Shown here piece after piece: positions 50,308-62,164 of a stretch of DNA of 64,000 nt. How positions within the stretch are numbered: position 1 is the first letter of the stretch; each line of letters opens with the position of its first letter. The position numbers and the translations under genes were made by a program. The stretch lies in assembly GCA_026874595.1 (NCBI GenBank), contig CM049306.1, positions 79,508,142-79,572,141 on the forward strand, given 5' to 3'. The notes under the pieces are model-generated. The model saw only the letters and a program-made list of their open reading frames with translations, was not told where the DNA came from and made no database searches. The DNA comes from Sipunculus nudus. Its lineage: Eukaryota; Annelida; Sipuncula; Golfingiida; Sipunculidae.

Positions 50308-50327
50308 ATTACTTTAATTAAAGTAAT
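50308..50327. repeat. 20-bp perfect palindrome
   Basis: ATTACTTTAA at 50,308-50,317 is followed directly by its reverse complement TTAAAGTAAT. No role is assigned. Confidence 0.6.
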
Positions 50328-51599
50328 ATGCAGATGATGTTATCATGTTTTGATACCTGTTTCTCATCACTTGTGTAATTCCTACATCATCTTCAAGATA
50401 ATTCTATTCTTGACAGTCCTGGAAAACTGAGAAATGTACCATGATTCCAGAGGAATGATCTTGAAGTGTTGCAGTGCAATTTAACAATTAGAAGTAATTT
50501 TACTCAGGATTTTAAAAAACCAGCACTAATATTCCATCAGCATCAGTGTGTTTTCTCAAATAGGTCTCATCTGAATATTTTAATGCATTTAAATTTCTAT
50601 AATTTATCATTAACCATCATTTTTAAAGTAAAAAAAAGTTATACATATGTCCTTGAAAACCCAAGTATCCTTTGTAACCCAGGTAAAGAGTTTGCGTCAG
50701 GTATCAGCACTTTTTCTCACTAGGCAAGATAAATATAATCCTTTATTTGTCGACCACCCTGGCCGTCACAGCATCTTGTAATATTAAAAATTAACATTGT
50801 GAAGAAAGGCTAAAATTACCCAATAAGTGTTACTTTATTAGTGTTCACAAATAAGTGTGAGTGATGTAAAAATACAACTAGGTGAGCACTGCAGTACATT
50901 ACTAAGTAAGGCTTACCTGCTCAAAATAAAAGCCTTCCGAATCGTGCCAACCCACCCCAACAACCACATCTTATGCTTTTAGCCTGTTTCCACATCAACA
51001 TATGGGCCTTGAAAATCCTTCAATTAGCAAATAAAGAACAGAATTCGATTCAGCAATCCAAAAAACCCTGAAAATGTTGTATTACATAGTTATATCCTTT
51101 TCATTAATTAAAATTGATGGATTTAAGGCCTTCTTGCAGCCATTTTGGATAATCCCAAATTTCCCTTCTTTCCCTCTTGAGAATATCTTAGGACTTTTCA
51201 TATGTTCAAAAGGATACCCTCTGGGTTACAAAACAAATGGGATAGCTTTTGTTGCAATTTGTGTGAGGTCGTTTTGCAATATGACTGTACTAGTTTAATG
51301 GGAGAGATCTAGAGATCTCTGTCCGTTCTGGACCAATCAGACTGATCTAACTTTGACTTATAAAGATGGCCTTGCATATATGACTTAAACCATGATAAAT
51401 CAGCCAATGGTTACATATACAGTATGTGACTACCTACAAAATGTTAATTAGAAAAATTATTGACGTTTGGTGTTGTCTTCTTTAAAATATGGTTTAATAC
51501 TTTCATGTGTTAGGAGCACAGTATGTTATTAAAATATTATAAATCCAGAAATGTTTACAGAAACCATTTAATATTTCTGATAATATAAATTTCATTTTA

Positions 51600-52730
51600 A
51601 GCTCAGCTGAATGAAAGTTAACTGAGGTAAAGGTATGGCGCTTTGTCCGTCCGTCTGGCCGTCTGTTAGCAGAGCACAATCGTAACTGCTGGACCTGAAA
51701 CTTCAAAGTATACATCCAGAGAGGCCAGTGAAATATGTCCTTGGAAACCTGAAATTAGGTCACTGCAACCTATATACTCTGAGCTATGGGTCTTGTGAAT
51801 ACCCCCACGAAAAATTAAAAATTTGATAAAAAAAACCTCCAGTATCTTGATTATTAATGCATGGATTGCCATGAATCTACCCTTAAATATTGACCAAGAC
51901 TAGTTATGTCCGTTCCCAAAAACTGATGGCGCCACCTGTAATTTTTCAAATTTTTATGAATTTTTTTCTGTTTTTGAGAACGTCAAATGACAACAATTAT
52001 GTCCGTTTTTAGACTGTGGTTCCAACCAGTGTCCTGAAACCCAGTGTGTTTATTGATTATGATTGGTTTCTTTAGTTTCTGAAGATTGGTGGTGCCACAT
52101 GAATTATTTTCTATTCCTGATGCATTTTTTTCCAATTTGAGACTGCCAAATTATATTGATACTACCAGATTCCAAACTGTGGTTTCATCTGGGTTTTGGA
52201 ACCTTGTGTTGTTTATTAGGGTCAAGATTGAATAAGCCGATGCCCTATATTAACCACCCTGTCCATCTGGCAGTTCATCTGTTTGTCTCTCTGTATGTCC
52301 GTCAAATTTGTTTCCATATGATATCTCCACTAAGGATTAACATATTGGTTTTAAACTTGACTTATGAATGGCCCACCACTGAAGTAAGAACTCTATATAT
52401 TGATTTTGTAGTCATTAGGTCAAAGGTCAAAGTCAAAGGACCCACTTCTTTAAAAAGATTGTGGATGTATTTTATGCCAAACTTTTCATCCCAAATCTTC
52501 CATCTTCCAGATCTATTGCTTACCTGCCAGTAGTGGAAGAAACATGGATTTTTGGGTCACAAGGTCAAAGGTCAAGGTCACAGGGGCCATCCATTCACAA
52601 ATTAGTTTATGGATGATAACTCCAGTTTGGCTAGACAGGTTGGCTTCAAACTGATCACAGGACCCATTTTTTTTTAAAGCTTCTAAACCTATCTGCTGAG
52701 CGTTAAACCCCATGGGTCCTTAGTTAAAAC
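51600..52730 (+). repeat. 1.1-kb dispersed repeat, copy B
   Basis: Starts AGCTCAGCTGAATG and ends near CCATGGGTCCTTAGTTAAAA, in the same orientation and with the same block order as copy A at 42,234. Shared landmarks include GGAAACCTGAAATTAGGTCA, TGGCGCCA, the ATGACAACAATNATGTC word, and repeated AGGTCAAAGGTCAAGGTCAC. The copies are clearly diverged, so both are old insertions. This copy lies in the CpG-poor part. Confidence 0.75.
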
Positions 52731-54089
52731 AAGAACTTATTTTTCTCCGAGGGCTTGCAGTGTAGTCCAGAGAATCATATATATAATATCTGAACTTTGA
52801 GGGTATTCACCTCACACAGACATATATAAATGCTTGAAAAAATTCTGTTTATTTTCCACCAACGAATAAAGTGTCTCATATCCTGAAGCTGTATATTACT
52901 GTTTTTATTCACCCATCATCACTGTGAGATGAAAGCCTTTGCTCTGTTTTATAATGGCATGAGAGCCAGGTTGTTTTAGAAATGGCCTTTTCTCGATACA
53001 AATGATCACAGCTGTTAAGCTTCATCACAAGTAAATAAACCCAACAAAATGGCAGTGAAAATGTTGTGTTGTCCTGTAAAACCCAGAGTATAAATAATTC
53101 AACAAGTCTCAGTCACTGTTTGCTGTTTGTTTTCAGACATCTCTAAATCTGCTTTGGAATTCACTATTGGTGTGTGGGGGTAACTGAGGAATGTTTAGTT
53201 GGCCTCTTCTTCCAAGCAGAGAAGTGACAGGTCAAATGGAACAAATAATCCCAAGGTCAGTGCCATTGACTCCAAAGACTTCAGGGGGCAGATCCTGGAT
53301 TTTGAGAGGGGAAAGGTTATGAGTTTACACCAAGGGACAACAAGTACTCTAAAAATGGTCAGCAACTCCTGGAAAGGGATGTTGGGGTGGTTAATCCTTA
53401 GAAGTTTGTTAAAAAAATACAGAAAAGCCAGTAAGAAACCATTAACCCTTGGATCTGTCCTTAAATTTTTTTCTGCATTATCATTTTCTGCATTATCAAA
53501 ATGAGCCAATGGAGGATAAACTGTAAATTGTCTCAGGTTGTCAAAACAACTCGAGCAGTTCATATATCAGTTCAGATTAGTAAATGTTTAGAATTATTAA
53601 AACTCAATATTTTTAAACTTCAGTTAATTACATAGTTTGCTTTAAGAAAGAGGATCAGTCAGTGGTCTTTTTTTTTAATTCGGATTTTATTGTGATATTT
53701 TGTAGAATGGAACTTTTTCAAATGAGAAGAAAATCTGTACTGAATCATATACAAATTATTTTTTTATTACAGTATCAATGTCACAGCTGTCATAATAATA
53801 AAGGAACTAAATACAAGGGTGTGCATTCTGTTATCAAATGATTTTAAAGCTAACTTTCCATCAATTGATACCAGTGGTTAATATTACTGGTTGCTTACAA
53901 TAACCCTCTTGAATTAAGGATTAGGCATGAGTTAATTAGGAGTGCATTTTGGTTAGTACTAGAGCTACTTTTGTTATAATAGTTTGCTTTTTTTTATATT
54001 TCCACTTTTCAAGGACAGTCCCATGATAATGCTAATGTTGGGCTAGGCACAATTATAATTCTCTGTCATGTGTAGTTTATCATTTGCCA

Positions 54090-54103
54090 GTCTTCTTGGC
54101 AAC
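54090..54103. promoter_or_regulatory. Weak X-box (RFX-like) word upstream of the MMP promoter
   Basis: GTCTTCTTGGCAAC matches the RFX consensus GTNRCCNNRGYAAC at most constrained positions, with a perfect right half (GGCAAC) and two mismatches in the left half. It lies about 225 bp upstream of the TATA box. RFX factors control ciliary genes; that link is speculative here. Confidence 0.2.
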
Positions 54104-54327
54104 AACTATGGGGCAGTTACAGTGCTAGTGCAGTCTTCATGTTCATGGATAAATATTTAGGGGGAGACGGAAGAGACGACCCAGCCAAGGTCCTCTGTTG
54201 CCCTGACACTGGCTGTGTTACAGGTGGTTGATACCGCCCAAGGTGTGTTTGATAACCCCACCCTTGCTTCTTTTGACACAATATATGACATGTGTGCCGG
54301 GGAAAGCATATGCAAACATAGATACAC

Positions 54328-54335
54328 TATAAAAG
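54328..54335 (+). promoter_or_regulatory. TATA box of the putative MMP21-like promoter
   Basis: TATAAAAG, a strong TATA word, stands about 105 bp upstream of a consensus splice donor. Surrounding DNA (54,160-54,410) keeps several CpGs inside an otherwise CpG-poor domain, as unmethylated promoters do. Transcription would start near 54,355-54,360. Assignment to the MMP gene is inferred from strand, position and the absence of any other gene between. Confidence 0.45.
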
Positions 54336-54356
54336 ACCTTCCAACTTCATTCACGA

Positions 54357-54440
54357 TATCATGCTGCCAGTGACGTTCTGTGGAGTAGGTGCTGTGGCAA
54401 GATAGGAAACCGACAAAGGCTTTACTTAGCCAGCCTGTAG
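54357..54440 (+). other. Putative non-coding first exon of the MMP21-like gene
   Basis: The exon would run from a start about 30 bp after the TATA box to the donor CTGTAG|GTAAGATAT at 54,441. It has no long coding frame, consistent with 5' UTR. The coding exon at 61,190 begins with untranslated sequence behind a splice acceptor, so an upstream non-coding exon must exist, and this is the best candidate seen on this strand. The start is approximate. Confidence 0.4.
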
Positions 54441-55417
54441 GTAAGATATGTTAAAAACATTGAAAAGCTGCCAGCGCAGCTCTGTAGTTTAACTTTGGAA
54501 TATGGGTATGCAGCCCATTAAATGATTGAGCCTGCTGTAAATTTGAGCTGACATGTGGGTCAAGCTGCCAGTACTTATGTACTAATGAGCAATGTATGGG
54601 CTCGCTATAATCAAATCAATATCAATGAATTCTCTCGCATGATTCCATCCGGGAAGGAATGTGCACAAGATCATGCTTGGCACCATAAGGGCTACAGTTA
54701 GATCTGTTCCAGACCTACGTACTGTACCCTGCTGTAACCCAACCACAAAATCTGTGCGGGTTTATTAGTTTTAACAGGAGGGCTTAGTTACAATGACATG
54801 ACATCCGTGCTGTTTCAATTAAGATACATGCACTAGAAAATGGGGCAAATTCAGTTGAATTTATTTGACCTTCATATCTGTTGAGTCTCAATAAGTCATC
54901 AGCTGTTTAAATTGAAAACAGTTGCTTGATCTATCTGCCAGAAGAACAGACATGTTCTTGTCACAGTAGTTCTGTTGTATTTATGACCAATAGTTAATTG
55001 CTTCCATATTTAACACACAATAATCACTGAACTAGTGTCTCAGAAGGAACAAAACAGTTTCCAGTTTATGATGTTGTTATTGCCTTGTTACTGCCATGAT
55101 ATTGTGGGGGAACAGTAAAGAATTATTTTTTTCTTCTATTTTTTCCCCTTGTTTTCCTATTTTTGGACTACCCAGTGCATTGCTGTGTAAATTTAGATAT
55201 ATTAATTCAGCATATGGAAAGTAGCAGTATATATGCCTGATGTTGTTACTCATGATGTAACACAGGCTAGATCTTGTTCCTCAGCTATGGCATTTATATC
55301 ATAACATTTCTGAGTGGTCCAAGCTGCAGAGGCATCACAGTTAGAAATGCCAATTTTGCTGACTAATCATAATGTATTACAGTGAATGTACATCTTTAGC
55401 TGTAGAGCTCTTTTCCT

Positions 55418-55420
55418 CTT

Positions 55421-55475
<55 letters not shown>
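55418..55475. repeat. (CT)n microsatellite, interrupted
   Basis: Three CT blocks separated by TTC interruptions. Confidence 0.9.
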
Positions 55476-58320
55476 AGCCAACAATGCTTATCCTCTCTCA
55501 AAAATTACAGCTAAATCTAAACTGCAAAATCCCTTCAAGTTTCTATTTCACTTGTTTCCCTCTCTCCCTCCCTGAATCTCCCTCCCTGACTCCCTCTTTC
55601 TCTATCCTTGCTCACACAAGTTTATTTTTAAATATATGTTTATATGCCTCTCAAACAGTTTAAGATACAGCAGGAGTCATTTATAATTTAATATATAAAG
55701 AAGAATGTCAGTTAAATTTTTATTCCACCTACAGGAAGCTTTGTGTTAACAACTACCTTCAAGTTCACTCAAGTTTATTGATGACAGAGTCTTGTATAAA
55801 GCCTCATGTTTCTGATAACAGCTGATATTGACATTTCTCTTGGTGGAAGGGTGTGCATTCTGCAGATTAGTCACAAATACTGTTAATCATAACATGTGCC
55901 ATTGATTTTCTTGTTTATTTCTCTGACTAGAAAACCCACTTGGCTCTACCAAGTACCAGGGTTCTCAGATTTAGCAATTCATAACAGATCCAGATCAGGT
56001 TAAGTACTACATAGTGACAACAAATAAAAGTCATAAATTGAATTGTTTATTTTGTATGAAGAGCAAACAAGGGTTGCTCGACATGGGCTTACAGGTATGT
56101 GGAAGCAGTCCGTTACTGTAGATAACTTGACATGTGTTAATGTTATGAATGTTATGCATAGAAGTACAGCAAATGTGTAATGTAAAATGCTGAGTATACA
56201 TTTTTCAATTGTGATAAATTGATGCCTAACAAAATAATACAAGCAATTTTCCATTGATTTCATTACCATGAGGTCTCATATCAGAGGATATCAAAAAGCA
56301 CAAGTTATTCCTTTTGATGTGTATAAAACTGTTATTACTGTAGATACAATGCAATTGTCATCTCTCACCAAAAGAGCTTAAAATGGAAATGTATTAACAA
56401 GACAATTGCATTTTGTTCATAGAAATATTTTCTAACTTCATTCTAGTTCAATTTAAGCATTAAAGCATATGACATTTTGAGTGACAAGGTCCCGTTTTTA
56501 CAAACTGAATTTTAGACATTTTCCAACAGACCTTCATTTGTACTTAGCTACACCATGGCCCTTGAAGGCATCAGTTGCAGGGATTCAGTAGGAGCTTGAA
56601 TGTATCAGATACATATATTGAATGACTGGAAAGTAAATGGTTTTAGAGTAGGAAATAGAAAGTACCTTATTTACATGACAAGGGTTGACTTTTAAATATT
56701 TAACAAGAATATTTAAATTATGCAAATATTTACTAGTACCATAAAAGTAGCCCTCAGCAACACCTGTTGCTGAAGTGTTGCTGATGTCAGGCTGTCCTGC
56801 AGACAAACAGTCAGTCCTTACTTTTTATCTCATCAACATTCAGTTTCAAAATGCCACTAATTGCTAGGAAAGTGTGCTTGAATTTTTATAAGTAAACCTT
56901 AATGGGAATTTTAGAACCAGGTGATCTTAATGCCACAAAGAAGAGCAAAAGACCCACTACCTTGTGTCTTATTTACATGGATCCTATTGGCAGGAAGTTT
57001 ATTGAGATGTCAAATTTGTTTATTAGCATAGATAATGGATTGAGCATAGATAATGTTGCTACATGTGTGGTTGTCATGCTTTATTCTACTTCCCATCTGT
57101 TCCCTGCTTTCGTCTTACTTTTTATCTATATTTCAATTCCTACTTTTAAGTTCTTTATCCTACTTTTTTTAATGAGGTGTGTTCTATAGTCATGTTGTAG
57201 AGCGAGCCTGAGAAATCATCACAGTCACACAATTTCATTGATCAAATATGGGCTTATTAAAATGACTCTTGCTCGTACACTGACTTTGTTAATAATTTAC
57301 TAATATGGATCCTTTTAGGACCATGGCATCAGCTGTAGTGTATCTACACCTACACTAGTTGACTTTAGTTCATTGGCCATAGATGCATTTAAATATTTAA
57401 TGGTGGTGACATTGTCCCGTTACATAGAATTGAAATAAACAATCAGGGCACTGATTTTTAACATATGATAATGATAATTTCTGATGGTCAGATTTTCTTT
57501 AATCTAGGGTTGCCCATTCTGTTTTTTATCAAGTTTTTTTTGTACAAATAATAATTAAAAAATGAAATGATATCTTCCACATTTAAACAGTTACTGCAAT
57601 TAAATACATGAAATGACCTTCACCTTCAACATAGGTTTACAGAAGTTACAGGGTCAATGACACTGATCACATGCATAAGCACTTGTGTTTTTTTAGTCAC
57701 TGAATGGATGTTATTTCAATGAATATTCTGAGAGTGATTATATGCTGTAACATAATTCACAAAGAAGATTTAAGAATGCTGCTACATTTAAGATAAATCA
57801 CCAGAATAACCCCTCTTGGTTGAAACCCTGGACCATCAGTCTGTATATCTGTGGCATGGGGTTATGTTAATCTGCAATATTATGTAAGAGTTAGGTATGG
57901 TTTCAGATCAGATTTCATATATGATATTGGTTATAGAGTGAAAGATTTAAAGAGTGCTCTTTAAAAGTAAGTTTGTATACACGTGTTTTTATCATAATAT
58001 ATGTCACATGGGTATTCTTCTAGTTGAAATCCCAACATAAACTGTTTATGTTTTTAAAGTTAAGTATCTATTACAGAAGTGATAGAGGTTTCTTCTGCAT
58101 AACCTGCTCTTTTAATTTCTGCACATTTGTATAAGTTTAAAGTAGTTTGTTCCCTTGTATATCATGAAAGAAGTGTCAATACAAATGTATATTCTCTATA
58201 ACTGTGGGCAGTCATGTTATTTCTAATATCTATTTTGATAAATGTCAGTCTTGGGATGTTTAAATATCTGTAGGTCTAATTAGCATGTTATTAAGAAATG
58301 ATAGACAAGCTTACAATTTT

Positions 58321-58325
<5 letters not shown>

Positions 58326-58359
<34 letters not shown>
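58326..58359. repeat. (TA)n microsatellite
   Basis: About 17 TA units. Confidence 0.95.
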
Positions 58360-58362
<3 letters not shown>

Positions 58363-61297
58363 CATATATCTTATATTAAATGAAGTCAGGTTTTATAGCA
58401 GGCAGACAAGTAGATGTTTACATTTACATAATGAGAGATAATCAGGCATTCAGTTTGAACGGATGTCAAAGAAGTGGATTGATGACCATGCATTTATATT
58501 AAGAAAAATCCAAAATAAACTCTAGCACATATAACAGGAAATAAATATGTTGTCTATGGTTGAACTTTGGTGTACTGTAATGGAGCAGCACACATGCAAG
58601 GATAATTACTACGCTATAGATCTGCTGTCTCATATGCTAACAAGCTTAATTTATGGGAAGCAGGATTGTTCAAAAGCTGCCTCTAGTGACTGTTCTGTTT
58701 TAAATAAGTAAATTTTATTACTGCATGATTAGTTGAAGCAAAAGTAACTTTATGTACAGCCAAAATAAATAACTTAAATATTCACTTGTAACCTGTAACT
58801 GTGTTGCCCAACATCCATATGGAGCATTTAACTTTGATGTGCACCTTGAATGTATGATGTTATGGAACACAAGCCAGTAACAGGTTTTTATAGCAGCTGG
58901 TGTGAATAGGTTAAATATTAAAGTACAAGGATTCCGCATGCAGCCATCAAGACTACCATACTATGATCACACAATGTTATATGATATTAATAAAATATGT
59001 TTCCATTGCAATGTCAGAAACTATTGATACAATGTATAATGTGAACAGAACCATTTGAATTAAATACAGTTTCACAGGGTGTCTGCAGGGTATGCCCTTT
59101 ACCCTTTAGAACATCTACTTTGTTACAGAAATCACTGTTTACAGTGTTAGATTATCAATATGGTATGCTAAATCCATGTTCGTGCTGTCTTGAGATGTTC
59201 CTGCATTGTCAGGAAAAAAATCCTTGAATTATATCCATTTAATAGTAGAATACTGTGGTTTGCTGTGTATGCAGTTGCAAGTGGAATATAATTACGAAAT
59301 TGGTGCCTTCTTGAATGAGACACCTTAACAGAATAGGTTAATACTAATTTGTTAGTCATTGATATATGCAGTTACGGCATTGTCATTCCCTTTACCCATA
59401 AATGAGGCATTAATATAAATTAAAAAATATAGGATCATTTATATTACCTGTTAATAATTAAAAAGATTGCATACTTTTGATGTTCCTTAATTTGGTCTTT
59501 GTTAAAATTTGTGCGCTTATTGAAAATTGTTCTGTTCTTTTCCCATCCACAAGGTCACAGTTTATATGCTAAAGAACTCTTTATGGTGAAATGGTGAAAC
59601 GAAAAAGTTAAAAATCATAAAAGTAGACTTTTATGAATATGAAGCCAAAGATAGTTTTAGCACTGTCCAGAATGAATGTCAAACAGTGTCACTGAACACA
59701 CAGTATAAAGGAACAGAAATGATGTTGTATGCCTAGAAGACCAAACCAAATTGGCTTGCATACACTTGTGAAATGTGTCTGTATTATTTATGACTGATAG
59801 CTATCTGCGCAGGAAGTGGATGTCATGAACCAGTGAGCCTCAAGTCACTGTGTCTTGACAAACTACACACACCTTCAGTTATTGTCGGTGTGTGGGGCCA
59901 GAAATAGAAACCCAGTGTTTGTTATCCTGGAGTGAAACCACCGTTTATGGATACAAAAAATTGTCATATCTTATGCTCATGAAGTGTATTCATTTATTGT
60001 GTGGAGATATATATATAGGAACAAGCTGTTTACCCTTTATATAGGTAAATGATGACTTAAGGACTAATTTTTTATAATCCTATAGAATCCTTTTATGCCT
60101 TAAGCATAATGATTTCATTGTACTTAAAGTGATTCTCAGACTTCAAAGATTTTACTGATGGTTTTATACGATAATTTACTATATACAAACTGGTATAGGG
60201 TTTCAAATGTAAAGAGTTTCTTCAGGCATCATCAATTAACAAATATGAGTTTTATTTAAATAATTATACAATATAAGTAATCATAAGAGATTTATACAAT
60301 TTTTTTCATTTATCTCTCTTTAAATACAGAATGTAAACTTAATTTCAGATATCTCTCTCTCTTTACATACAATATGTATGTTAATCTCTGAAATCTCTCA
60401 TTTTAGACTATTTCTGTGATGGGTAAAAATTATACTTTATTATATCATGTGACCTTATGTAATATTAATTATAAATGACATAAGCCAGGTGCTTGTAGTT
60501 TTATGTACAGGCTGGATATTTTAGTATTTGTCATCAGATGTCACTGTATTGATATATTGACAGTATATATGATCATCAGATTGAAAGCATTAGCATATGA
60601 ATTAAATAACGGACACTCAGCAACAGACAAGTTAAGTGAACCACCAATTTGCCAGAAATAAGCTGGATGGCATTTGATTTGATAATTGCAGAGAGATGTA
60701 GTACATTAAAGCAACTTTGATCAGTCTATGAACTTATGATGACAATAAGTGGCTTTGATCATGAATTGTATTGTTTATTGCATCACAAATTAAATGAAGT
60801 ATGAAACCATCTTGATTTATTATTGTAATGCAGGAAGCTATATGTTTATGTTTTCTTACAGATAACTGTATTTTACATAAACCTTGTATGGCTAGGAAAT
60901 GTAAATGAATGGACACCTTTAAAAGAAAATTTGAATTATTGAATAATTACATATGTTTTTCAAAATGCCTGGAGATATTTGGTGTCAGGTATAGTTAGAA
61001 CCAAGAAATCTTTAATAAAAAGCTTTAGCTGCAAAACTAAAAGTTGATTTCAACTTTGCAATATTTATCTTATTACATTCAAATTTTATGTTCACCATAT
61101 TTTCTGACTTTGTATAAATGATCTGTCAAATATAAATGGTATCTTTTGTTAATACATTTAAGATTCTTTATTCTTTATTTTCATTTCAGACAAACCAGAT
61201 AACACCACAGCTTCACTCCATAGAGAGAACTTTAGGACTGACTTGAGAACTGACTGTAGTCGCTCAAAAAACGAGTAGATTGTAGCACAAGCTGGAT

Positions 61298-61303
61298 ATG
61301 TGA
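61298..61303 (+). promoter_or_regulatory. Minimal start-stop upstream ORF 1 (ATGTGA)
   Basis: An ATG directly followed by TGA, 39 nt upstream of the first coding ATG in the same exon. Start-stop pairs stall ribosomes without making a peptide in other animal genes; a role here is inferred. Confidence 0.4.
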
Positions 61304-61324
61304 TAGGATAGGTGCAGAAACTCA

Positions 61325-61330
61325 ATGTGA
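61325..61330 (+). promoter_or_regulatory. Minimal start-stop upstream ORF 2 (ATGTGA)
   Basis: A second identical ATGTGA pair. It ends 6 nt before the ATG at 61,337 and 27 nt before the better-context ATG at 61,358, close enough to affect which start is used. Confidence 0.45.
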
Positions 61331-61336
61331 TTAGTG

Positions 61337-61540
61337 ATGTTAAGTTATTCTGCTGATATGGATGCCAGTGTATTCAGCAGGAACCGCCCTAGAGTATTAC
61401 TGCTATTTTTCCTCATATCATGGCTGTTGCTTGGCCCTGGGGCATGGGCTGAAATACCCTTCCATCGCCGAGATCAGTCAGACCTACTGCAGTTAAATGA
61501 ACAAAACAGATTTCATGTTGCAGATCTGCAGGATGCTGTT
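61337..61540 (+). CDS. MMP21: MMP21-like matrix metalloproteinase, exon with start and signal peptide
   Basis: First coding exon (68 codons, ending in phase 0) of a secreted zinc endopeptidase of the matrix metalloproteinase family. The first ATG at 61,337 directly follows an in-frame stop. The ATG at 61,358 (residue 8) has better context (G at -3 and +4) and may be the real start. A signal peptide is clear: basic SRNRPR, hydrophobic core VLLLFFLISWLLLG, then PGAWA with likely cleavage before Glu39. The mature N-terminus reads FHRRDQSDL, which I recognise as close to the corresponding part of vertebrate MMP21, and VADLQDAV then leads into the propeptide. The donor is GCTGTT|GTAAGT at 61,541. 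Vertebrate MMP21 acts outside the cell in left-right patterning; a role in this animal is unknown. Confidence 0.8.
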
Positions 61541-62164
61541 GTAAGTAAGAATTGTGAATGTGACACCATCACAATGTCACAAATATTCAAAAGATATAGC
61601 TTTGAATATATGGAAATTATTCAAATTAAACATACTCTAGAGACATGAACTATTTCTCATTAAATAATTCTCAGATACTTATAAGGGGTCTGCTCTACTT
61701 TTATAGAACATTAGGAATATTGACAAATCGGATATTGATGCAGGTCAAACACAATTAAGTAATGGAATCTAGGGATAAAATATCGTGTCAGAAAGTAAGG
61801 GTTTGAGCACAGCAAAAAGCCTTTCTTAGATGTGAAAAAATTTGGTTATGAGCCTTCTTTATGCCATGTAACTTGAGGGATATGTAAAATTTTTAATTGA
61901 GAATTAATTTTATTGTGTCTTTTTTTATGCTTAAGATATTCAGACTCACTTGAATATTGTGCTCCTTTGTTGTATGTGAATATGCAAGTAAAATATTAAT
62001 AAAAAAACAATGTGTTTGTTTTAATGGGGCAAAATGTTTGCAAGGAACATTTTATTAGTAACACAAGGAAGATAACAAAAGTTAATGACAAAAGGTGAGC
62101 CTTTCATTTTTAAATTTTTTTGGGTGAAAATTTTGTAAATTTTAAATCTCATTTTCTGTTTCAG
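61541..62164 (+). other. Intron between the two MMP21-like coding exons
   Basis: A 624-bp phase-0 intron with consensus ends: GTAAGT at the start and TTTTCTGTTTCAG at the end. No internal feature was found. Confidence 0.8.

Larger units (their letters stand above)
48071..54160. other. CpG-poor domain left of the MMP promoter
   Basis: CpG nearly disappears from here on, matching the right-hand gene body rather than the spacer to the left. Contents are one GGAT/poly-G element (48,704-48,959), one exon-like open frame (49,092-49,404), a 20-bp palindrome (50,308-50,327) and copy B of the dispersed repeat. Opposed open frames at 53.2-53.56 kb were rejected as genes. Confidence 0.4.
54441..61189 (+). 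other. Putative first intron of the MMP21-like gene
   Basis: CpG-poor, AT-rich DNA with GT at the left end and a strong acceptor (TTATTTTCATTTCAG) at the right. It contains a CT-rich tract (55,418-55,475 and a weaker CTCCCT part to about 55,600) and a TA tract (58,326-58,359). No internal exon was supported; the 95-codon frame at 56,902-57,189 has no motif or splice context. Confidence 0.4.
61190..61336 (+). other. 5' UTR part of the MMP21-like start exon
   Basis: Begins right after the acceptor TTTCATTTCAG (AG at 61,188-61,189) and runs to the start codon. An in-frame TGA at 61,328-61,330 rules out a coding extension upstream. It contains two ATGTGA upstream start-stop pairs. Confidence 0.65.

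Noticed and set aside
53137-53178. Small segment after a TTTGTTTTCAG acceptor ending at GTAACT
   Set aside because: Could be an untranslated exon, but it is short, non-coding and without a promoter. Not enough support.
53195-53563. Overlapping open frames of 101 codons (+) and 122 codons (-)
   Set aside because: They lie opposite each other over the same DNA, show no family motif or splice-bounded structure, and include a simple direct duplication of TTTTCTGCATTATCA.
61541-61648. Continuation of the MMP start exon's open frame past 61,540
   Set aside because: This is intron read-through: a consensus GTAAGT donor sits at 61,541, and the frame joins perfectly to the exon at 62,165.
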